A model generated the notes under the pieces. That model had not been told where the DNA came from. It saw only the letters and a list, made by a program, of their open reading frames with translations, and searched no databases. DNA of 64,000 nt from Rhodoferax ferrireducens. Lineage in GTDB: Bacteria; Pseudomonadota; Gammaproteobacteria; Burkholderiales; Burkholderiaceae_C. Location of the stretch: positions 62,001-126,000 of the forward strand of contig NZ_QEII01000299.1 of assembly GCF_003347515.1 (NCBI RefSeq), read 5' to 3'. Within the stretch, counting starts at the first letter, position 1, and every line of letters begins with the position of its first letter. Position numbers and translations under genes: made by a program. Shown here in pieces: positions 58,787-64,000 of the stretch.

Positions 58787-59212
58787 ATGCTCAAAGGTCT
58801 TTCACCGCTGCTCTCGCCGGACTTGCTGCATGTCCTCGCCTCCATGGGGCATGGCGACGAGATCGTGCTGGCCGACGCCAACTTTCCCGCAGCCACCCAC
58901 GCCAGACGCCTGGTTCACCTGCCCGGTTTGCGTGTCCCGGACGTGCTCGACGCCGTGTTGTCCGTGATGCCGCTGGACACTTTTGTGCCACAGGCCGCGT
59001 TCACCATGCAGGTCGTGGGTGACAGCGCTGCGGTGCCCGAGGTCGTGGCTGAATTCAATGCAGTGCTGCAAAAGCACGGCTGCCAGACGGCGGCGGCTCT
59101 GGAGCGCTTCGCGTTTTACGAACGCGCCGCCCAGGCCTTTGCCGTGGTGGCCACGGGCGAAACCCGCATCTACGGCAATATTCTGCTGAAAAAAGGCGTG
59201 GTATCGCCATGA
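58787..59212 (+). CDS. fucU: RbsD/FucU family sugar mutarotase
   Basis: The 141-residue protein matches FucU, which interconverts alpha and beta fucose anomers: MLKGLSPLLSPDLLHVLASMGHGDEIVLADANFPA is the diagnostic N-terminus and GQTFYERAAQAFAVVATGETRIYGNILLKKGVV the C-terminus in this clade (here FYERAAQAFAVVATGETRIYGNILLKKG). It starts the plus-strand operon fucU, GntR regulator, DHDPS-like, TRAP transporter, FAH-like hydrolase. Its stop overlaps the regulator start by 4 bases. Confidence 0.9.
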   Translation: MLKGLSPLLSPDLLHVLASMGHGDEIVLADANFPAATHARRLVHLPGLRVPDVLDAVLSVMPLDTFVPQAAFTMQVVGDSAAVPEVVAEFNAVLQKHGCQTAAALERFAFYERAAQAFAVVATGETRIYGNILLKKGVVSP

Positions 59213-59952
59213 CCAGCCAGCGCGCCCGCGCCTACCAGGGCTTTACCCAGCAGATCCTGAGCGGCGGCATCCGGCCCGGGCAGTTCATCTCCCAGCGCGA
59301 GCTGATGACGCTCCTGGACATGCCACTGGGTGCCGTGCGCGAAATGATTCCGCGCCTGGAAGCGGGCGGCCTGATCAAAACCGTGCCCAAGCGCGGCCTA
59401 CAGATTGCGCACGTGGACCTCAAGCTCATCCGCAACGCTTTTCAGGTGCGCACCATGATCGAGCGCGAGGCGGTGCTGAACTTTGTGCACACCGCCAGCG
59501 ATGCCGAACTGGATACGATTGAAGCCAGCCACCAGAGCATTCTGGCGCGCGCCAGCGCCCTGACAAACGACCCCACTTTGCTGGACGACGCCCAGGCCAT
59601 CGACTGGGGTCTGCATGACCGCATGGTGGATGCGCTGGGCAATGAAATCGTGTCCGAGATTTACCGGGTCAACAGCCTGCGCGTGCGCCTGATCAAGCTG
59701 GAGCACAGCGTGATCACGCCGGCCCGCCTGATCCCCGCCATGCAGGAACACCTGCGCTTTATTGCCGCGCTGCGACGACGTGATGCCCAACAGGCGCTTG
59801 AGCTGCTGAACGAACACATCAACAGTGCCTGCAGTCGCGTGATGACCGCACCGCTGGAGCAGGTGCGCGGCGAATGGGCGCTGGCCGGCAACCCAGGCCC
59901 TGTCCCGACCCTTACCCCAAACATCCCTCAAACCACCAGGAGAACGACTTGA
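59209..59952 (+). CDS. GntR family (FCD subfamily) transcriptional regulator
   Basis: The 247-residue protein has a winged HTH (about 8-75; RPGQFISQRELMTLLDMPLGAVREMIPRLEAGGLIKTVPKRGLQI) and an FCD ligand domain (about 85-225) with AFQVRTMIEREAVLNFV and HDRMVDALGNEIVSEIYRVNSLRVRLIKLEH. It probably responds to an L-fucose-derived sugar acid and acts at the palindrome at 58726. It overlaps fucU at the start and the DHDPS-like gene at the end. Confidence 0.92.
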   Translation: MTSQRARAYQGFTQQILSGGIRPGQFISQRELMTLLDMPLGAVREMIPRLEAGGLIKTVPKRGLQIAHVDLKLIRNAFQVRTMIEREAVLNFVHTASDAELDTIEASHQSILARASALTNDPTLLDDAQAIDWGLHDRMVDALGNEIVSEIYRVNSLRVRLIKLEHSVITPARLIPAMQEHLRFIAALRRRDAQQALELLNEHINSACSRVMTAPLEQVRGEWALAGNPGPVPTLTPNIPQTTRRTT

Positions 59953-60863
59953 ATCCCGATATCCATGGCCTTTGGCCCGCTTTATTACTGCCGGTCAGCC
60001 CCGGCGGCGAGCTCGACACAGCTCGCGCCGTAGCCCATGCCAAGCGCATGCTGGCGGCCGGCTGTGATGGCGTGACCCTGTTTGGCACCACCGGAGAAGG
60101 CCCCGCCTTTACCGTGGCAGAGCGCAAGGCCCTGCTCGAATCCATGATCGGCAGCGGCATCCGCGCCGGTCAGATCATTGTCACCACCACCGCCTTGGCG
60201 CTGGGCGACGCCATCGAACTCGGTCGCCACGCCGCGCGTCTGGGCGTGCACCGCCAGATGCTCATGCCGCCGTTTTTCTTCAACCAGCCGCGTGATGCCG
60301 GCATCATCGAAGCGGTTTCGCAGGTGGTACGTGGCATTGGCGATGATGGCCTCAAGCTCTTGCTCTACCACTTCCCCTTCATGAGCACCTTCGGCTTCTC
60401 GCATTCAGCCATTGCGGAGCTGGTGCACCGCCATCCGGGGCAGGTCATGGGCGTCAAGGACAGCGGCGGCGACCTGGCACATTCGCTGGCGCTGGTCAAA
60501 GCGTTTCCGAACCTTTCCATTCTGGTGGGCGCCGAACCGCATGTGGCGCCGGCCATGCAGGTGGGCGGCTCAGGCTCCATCAACGGCCTGGCCAACCTGG
60601 CCCCCGGCCTGATGCGCCGCGTGATCGACGCACCGACCCAAGTGTCGGCCTCGGATGAACAGTTGATGGCGTCTTTGCTCGGCCTGTTGAGCATCCGCCC
60701 CAACATGCCCTTCGTAGGCGCCTACAAGGCCGTGCTGGCCGAGCAAACCGGGGACGACTTCTGGCTCAACATGCGCGCGCCGCTCAGTCCGCTGGAAAAC
60801 ACCGAGGTGCAAGCGGTGCGCGACGGGTATCGTGCGATAGGCGCACTGCTTAACGATATTTAA
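59949..60863 (+). CDS. dihydrodipicolinate synthase family aldolase
   Basis: The start at TTG 59949 follows AGGAG by 6 bases and overlaps the regulator stop, giving 304 residues; an upstream ATG frame exists but would lie inside the GntR gene. The TIM-barrel motifs are GTTGEG at 46-51, Tyr140 (LLYHFP) and Schiff-base Lys170 (GVKDSGGD). Family members cleave or condense 2-keto sugar acids. The sugar-acid context suggests a keto-deoxy-aldonate aldolase. Confidence 0.88.
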   Translation: MNPDIHGLWPALLLPVSPGGELDTARAVAHAKRMLAAGCDGVTLFGTTGEGPAFTVAERKALLESMIGSGIRAGQIIVTTTALALGDAIELGRHAARLGVHRQMLMPPFFFNQPRDAGIIEAVSQVVRGIGDDGLKLLLYHFPFMSTFGFSHSAIAELVHRHPGQVMGVKDSGGDLAHSLALVKAFPNLSILVGAEPHVAPAMQVGGSGSINGLANLAPGLMRRVIDAPTQVSASDEQLMASLLGLLSIRPNMPFVGAYKAVLAEQTGDDFWLNMRAPLSPLENTEVQAVRDGYRAIGALLNDI

Positions 60864-60889
60864 TATTAATCACAACAGGAGACATGATC

Positions 60890-61894
60890 ATGACAAGCAA
60901 AACTTCCCTACGCCGCCGTACTCTGCTGGGCGCTGCCGCCGCCCTGGGCGCTGTTGCGCTGCCGGGTCTGGCCCAGAGCAAGACGGTGCTTCGCATCTCC
61001 ACCCCGGCCGTGCCCGATGACTGGCACGCCAAGATGTGGACCGTGTTCAAGGACTCGCTTGAGAAAAGCGCGCCGGGCGAGTTCGACGTGCAGATCAACC
61101 TGAACGCCTCGCTCTTCAAGCAGGGCACCGAGCCGGCGGCGATGGCACGCGGCAACCTGGAACTCTCTTCGATCTCGGCCTTCGACATTGCCAAGCTGGT
61201 GCCCGAGTTTTCCGTCTTCACGGCCGGCTATGTCATCCGCGATCCCGAGCAACAGCAAAAGGTCTTCAATGGCCCGATCGGCGCGGAGCTGTTCAAGACG
61301 GTTTCCGAGAAGATGGACGTCACGCCCCTGGCCACTGTTTACCTGGGCACCCGTCAGCTCAATCTGCGCGACACCCGAAACGTCAAAACCCCCGCTGACC
61401 TCAAGGGCGTGAAGTTGCGCATGCCAGGCTCCAAAGAATGGCTGTTCCTGGGCGAAGCCTTGGGCGCCACCGCCACGCCGCTGGCCTTCGGCGAGGTCTA
61501 CCTGGGCCTCAAGACCGGCACGATTGACGGCCAGGACAACCCGCTGCCGTCCGTGCGGGCTGCCAAGTTCTACGAAGTGACCAAGCAAATCGTCTTGACC
61601 AGCCACCTGGTGGACGGCATCTTCATTGCCATTTCGAACAAGAGCTTCAACGCCTTGACCGCCGCACAGAAACAGAAGGTCACCGCCGCCGCGCAGGCCG
61701 CTGCCGCCTACAACAACGAAAACCGTATCAAGGAAGAGTCCCAACTGGTCGAGTTCTTCAAGAAAGAAGGCCTGCAGGTCACCACGCCCGATGTGGAAGC
61801 CTTCCGCAAATCGGTGCAGGCGACCTACCAGAACTCTGACTACGCCAAGGTCTGGCCCAAGGGTCTGCTGGACCGCATCAACGCAACCAAATAA
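60890..61894 (+). CDS. TRAP transporter substrate-binding protein DctP
   Basis: I prefer ATG 60890, which has AGGAG 8 bases upstream, over 60884. The 334-residue protein starts MTSKTSLRRRTLLGAAAALG, a Tat-like signal cleaved near LAQS, and the mature part matches DctP family proteins: LRISTPAVPDDWHAKMWTVFKDSLEKSAPGEF, LPGLRMPGSKEWLFLGEALGATATPLAFGEVYLGLKTGTIDGQDNPL-type region. It delivers a carboxylated substrate such as a sugar acid to the DctQ/DctM pair. Confidence 0.93.
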   Translation: MTSKTSLRRRTLLGAAAALGAVALPGLAQSKTVLRISTPAVPDDWHAKMWTVFKDSLEKSAPGEFDVQINLNASLFKQGTEPAAMARGNLELSSISAFDIAKLVPEFSVFTAGYVIRDPEQQQKVFNGPIGAELFKTVSEKMDVTPLATVYLGTRQLNLRDTRNVKTPADLKGVKLRMPGSKEWLFLGEALGATATPLAFGEVYLGLKTGTIDGQDNPLPSVRAAKFYEVTKQIVLTSHLVDGIFIAISNKSFNALTAAQKQKVTAAAQAAAAYNNENRIKEESQLVEFFKKEGLQVTTPDVEAFRKSVQATYQNSDYAKVWPKGLLDRINATK

Positions 61895-61896
61895 CC

Positions 61897-62379
61897 ATGA
61901 CGCGCTGGCTCAAGGGAGCCGCCAATGCGATTGGCGGCGGCCTGTTCCTGACCCTGTTCATCGTCTTCATCATCCAGATCACGGCGCGTTTCGGCTTCAA
62001 CAAGCCGCTACCCTGGACCGATGAAGCGGCGGTGATTCTTTACATCTGGGCCATTCTCTGGGCTGCGGCAACCGTGGTCCCGGAGCGGGAGCATGTGGTC
62101 TTCGATTTGCTATGGAACAGCGTGGGCTACCGTACCCGCCAGGTCATGCAAATCGTGGGTAACCTGCTCATTGGCGGCCTGGCGCTGGTGGCGCTGCCCG
62201 CGAGCTGGGACTACGTGCATTTCATGGCACGCGAGGGCTCACCCGTGCTCGGCATTTCCTTCATGTGGGTTTTTCTGCCCTTTGTTTTTTTGCTGATCGC
62301 TCTGGTCATACGCAGTGCCTGGGCCATCCGCAATGCCATCCGGGGCATCGGCCTTGAGGCGGAGTTACGCATTCAATAA
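61897..62379 (+). CDS. TRAP transporter small permease subunit DctQ
   Basis: The 160-residue protein has four predicted membrane helices, with the DctQ family segments FIIQITARFGFNKPLPWTDEAAVILYIWAILWAAATVVPEREHVVFDLL. Its start is 2 bases after the DctP stop. It forms the accessory membrane unit of the sodium-driven TRAP transporter of this fucose-type operon. Confidence 0.9.
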   Translation: MTRWLKGAANAIGGGLFLTLFIVFIIQITARFGFNKPLPWTDEAAVILYIWAILWAAATVVPEREHVVFDLLWNSVGYRTRQVMQIVGNLLIGGLALVALPASWDYVHFMAREGSPVLGISFMWVFLPFVFLLIALVIRSAWAIRNAIRGIGLEAELRIQ

Positions 62380-62424
62380 CGCGGTTTTTCACGCGCCCAT
62401 TTTTACGGCCCAAAGGCATCTCTT

Positions 62425-63723
62425 ATGACTCTCGGAATAATCGTTCTTGTCTGCATATTGGTCACCGGCATGGCGCTGCGCATGCCGATCGGCTTCAGCA
62501 TGCTGGCCTCGGGCATTGCCTACCTGCTGGTCAAGCGCCAGGACTTGGGAACCGTGGCAGAGCAGGTCGGCAATGGCCTGTACAACAGCTATGTGTTGCT
62601 GGCGGTGCCGCTGTTTGTGTTTGCCGCCAACATCATGAACGCGGGTACCGTCAGCGAGCGCATCTTTGATTTTTGCCGCATTCTGGTCGGACGCGTGCGC
62701 GGGGGTCTGGCCCAGGTTGACATTCTGGTCAGCGTGATTTTTTCCGGCATGAGCGGCAGCGCGATTGCCGACGCCGCCGGTCCGGGGCTGGTCACGATCC
62801 GGCAAATGCTCAAAAAGCCGGAATACTCGCGCGGCTTTGCCGGTGCCGTGGTGGTGGCCAGCGCCACGCTCGGCCCCATCATTCCGCCCAGCATTCCAAT
62901 GGTAATTTATGCCCTGGTGTCCGGCGCCTCGGTCGGCGCCCTGTTTCTCGGCGGCGTGCTTCCCGGTCTCCTGATGGCTTTCCTGATGATGGTCGTGGTG
63001 CATTTCATCGCCACCAAACGCAATATGCCGCGCGAGGCCAAGATTCCACTGAAGGAATGGCCTGCCATCCTGTTCCGCGGCGCCCTGCCCTTGTCGATGC
63101 CGATCGTGCTGCTGGGCGGCATCTATTCAGGCGCTTTCACGCCCACCGAGGCCGCTGCCGTGGCTGCCTTTCACGCCTTGGTTCTGGCGGGCGTGGTGTA
63201 CCGCGCGCTGACCTGGCGCACCTTCTGGGGCGTGGTGATGGAATCGACGCGCGGCAGCGCCGTGATCACCATGATTCTGGCCGGCTCTTTCATGCTGAAC
63301 TACGCCTTCACCGCCGAAGGCGTGCCGCAGGCCATGGCGCTGTGGGTCGACAACATGCATCTCTCGCAGATCAAGTTCTTGCTGCTGGTCAACGTGATGT
63401 TCCTGGTGCTGGGCTGCTTTCTGGACGTGTCGGTGCTGTTGCTGGTGTTCGTGCCCATGCTCTTGCCGGCGGCCAAGCTGCTGGGCGTGGACCTGGTGCA
63501 TTTCGGCGTGCTGGTGGTGCTCAACATGATGATCGGGCTGATTCACCCACCATTCGGCATGCTGCTGTTCGTGACCAAGGCGCTCACCGGCATACCGATT
63601 GGCGAAATGATGAAGGAAGGCTGGCCCTTCCTGATCATGCTGCTCGCGCTGCTGCTTGCCATGACCATATTCCCGCAAATCGTGCTGTGGTTGCCGCAAA
63701 CCATGGGTTACGTCACACACTGA
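62425..63723 (+). CDS. TRAP transporter large permease subunit DctM
   Basis: The 432-residue protein has about twelve hydrophobic helices and the DctM signature regions (MRMPIGFSMLASGIAYLLV, SGSAIADAAGPGLVTIRQMLKKPEYSRGFAGAVVVASATLGPIIPPSIPMVIYALVSGASVGALFLGGVLPGLL). It is the sodium/substrate symport channel. Start at 62425 with a 45-base gap after DctQ. The next gene, the FAH-like hydrolase, starts 45 bases after its stop. Confidence 0.93.
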   Translation: MTLGIIVLVCILVTGMALRMPIGFSMLASGIAYLLVKRQDLGTVAEQVGNGLYNSYVLLAVPLFVFAANIMNAGTVSERIFDFCRILVGRVRGGLAQVDILVSVIFSGMSGSAIADAAGPGLVTIRQMLKKPEYSRGFAGAVVVASATLGPIIPPSIPMVIYALVSGASVGALFLGGVLPGLLMAFLMMVVVHFIATKRNMPREAKIPLKEWPAILFRGALPLSMPIVLLGGIYSGAFTPTEAAAVAAFHALVLAGVVYRALTWRTFWGVVMESTRGSAVITMILAGSFMLNYAFTAEGVPQAMALWVDNMHLSQIKFLLLVNVMFLVLGCFLDVSVLLLVFVPMLLPAAKLLGVDLVHFGVLVVLNMMIGLIHPPFGMLLFVTKALTGIPIGEMMKEGWPFLIMLLALLLAMTIFPQIVLWLPQTMGYVTH

Positions 63724-63767
63724 TTTCTCGATCCATTCAATTCAATTTTCCTGACGAGGTAATTCCG

Positions 63768-64000
63768 ATGCAACTCACAGCCCAGGCCAGTCTTCCAGAT
63801 GACGGCACATCCGGTGCGCTCGCGGCGCGTGTCTGGCGACCGGATGTCGATGGCCCGTCCATCGTGGCCCTGCGGGGCAATGACGTGATCGACATCACCC
63901 GCACCTTCCCCACGATGCGCGATCTGTGCGAGACACCGGATCCGGCAAGGGCATTGAAAGAGGCAAGCGGCGAACGGATTGCGGCACTTGACGAATTGTT
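63768..64000 (+). CDS. fumarylacetoacetate hydrolase family protein, N-terminal fragment
   Basis: Seventy-seven codons are visible (MQLTAQASLPDDGTSGALAARVW through ERIAALDEL), then the window ends. GAGGT lies 7 bases before the ATG. The start resembles FAH-family proteins of roughly 380-390 residues that occur in sugar-acid catabolic operons, including 2,4-diketo-3-deoxy-L-fuconate hydrolases. It is in line with the TRAP transporter and fucose-type genes and is probably cotranscribed. Confidence 0.75.
   Translation, partial: MQLTAQASLPDDGTSGALAARVWRPDVDGPSIVALRGNDVIDITRTFPTMRDLCETPDPARALKEASGERIAALDEL

Noticed and set aside
1..64000. tRNA, rRNA, CRISPR, insertion sequence, prophage or riboswitch
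   Set aside because: No such element was seen by reading. A B12 riboswitch upstream of the eut genes was looked for between 47363 and 47543 and was not recognised. A covariance-model search could still find small RNAs.

Overview
The window reads as one continuous stretch of a GC-rich betaproteobacterial chromosome, most likely a Comamonadaceae (Burkholderiales) relative of Rhodoferax or Polaromonas. This rests on gene content and style: abundant periplasmic-binding-protein transporters, a Porin_4-type porin, NnrS and NsrR, a FecR/CHASE2-kinase/response-regulator module, and a dispersed short repeat that I recognise from that family. I see no rRNA, tRNA, CRISPR array, insertion sequence or prophage. 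It looks like a core chromosome with several catabolic islands.

Layout. (1) 1-4.6 kb: a ribose-type sugar ABC transporter and a sugar-acid SDR, divergent from an IclR regulator. (2) 5.3-11.7 kb: a six-gene operon (glutamate/aspartate-type ABC transporter, class III aminotransferase, AhpD-like protein) preceded by a textbook sigma-54 promoter and an RpiR-type regulator. (3) 12-14.2 kb: DUF6064 membrane protein, aldo/keto reductase, histidine phosphatase. (4) 14.3-22.1 kb: NMT1-type ABC transporter, cyclase, fumarylacetoacetase, porin and a TetR regulator, linked by three copies of one palindrome (TTGTAC-N4-GTACAA). (5) 22.1-30 kb: thioesterase, cobalamin adenosyltransferase, CHASE2 kinase/FecR/response regulator, GlcD-like flavoprotein, HD-GYP-like protein. 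(6) 30-36.6 kb: a parB-hydrolase-parA chromosome partition locus with a perfect parS site, then lysE, trmB, an RluA-type pseudouridine synthase and a GNAT. (7) 36.6-40.7 kb: a nitrosative-stress block (DUF2249, SirB2-like, NnrS, NsrR) with NsrR-like operators, plus serA. (8) 40.8-45 kb: a GGDEF-EAL protein and a small PstS-like protein with a porin. (9) 45-53.6 kb: ethanolamine catabolism (AraC/EutR-type regulator, permease, EutB, EutC) flanked by two unrelated transglutaminase-type enzymes. (10) 53.5-57 kb: TlpA-like thioredoxin and alaS, whose product has an odd glycine-rich insert. (11) 57-64 kb: an oxidative L-fucose-type pathway (mutarotase, dehydrogenase, lactonase, aldolase-family enzyme, TRAP transporter, FAH-family hydrolase) around a GntR regulator and a clear palindrome.

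The strongest unexplained signals are the roughly 55-bp repeat family, with members inside trmB and the signal-peptide region of a transglutaminase gene; the Gly-rich insertion in AlaS; the Tgl-like enzyme beside eutBC; and the predicted regulatory circuits (sigma-54/RpiR, TetR, NsrR, GntR). Coordinates of starts were adjusted from the longest reading frame wherever a ribosome binding site or family length argued for it.
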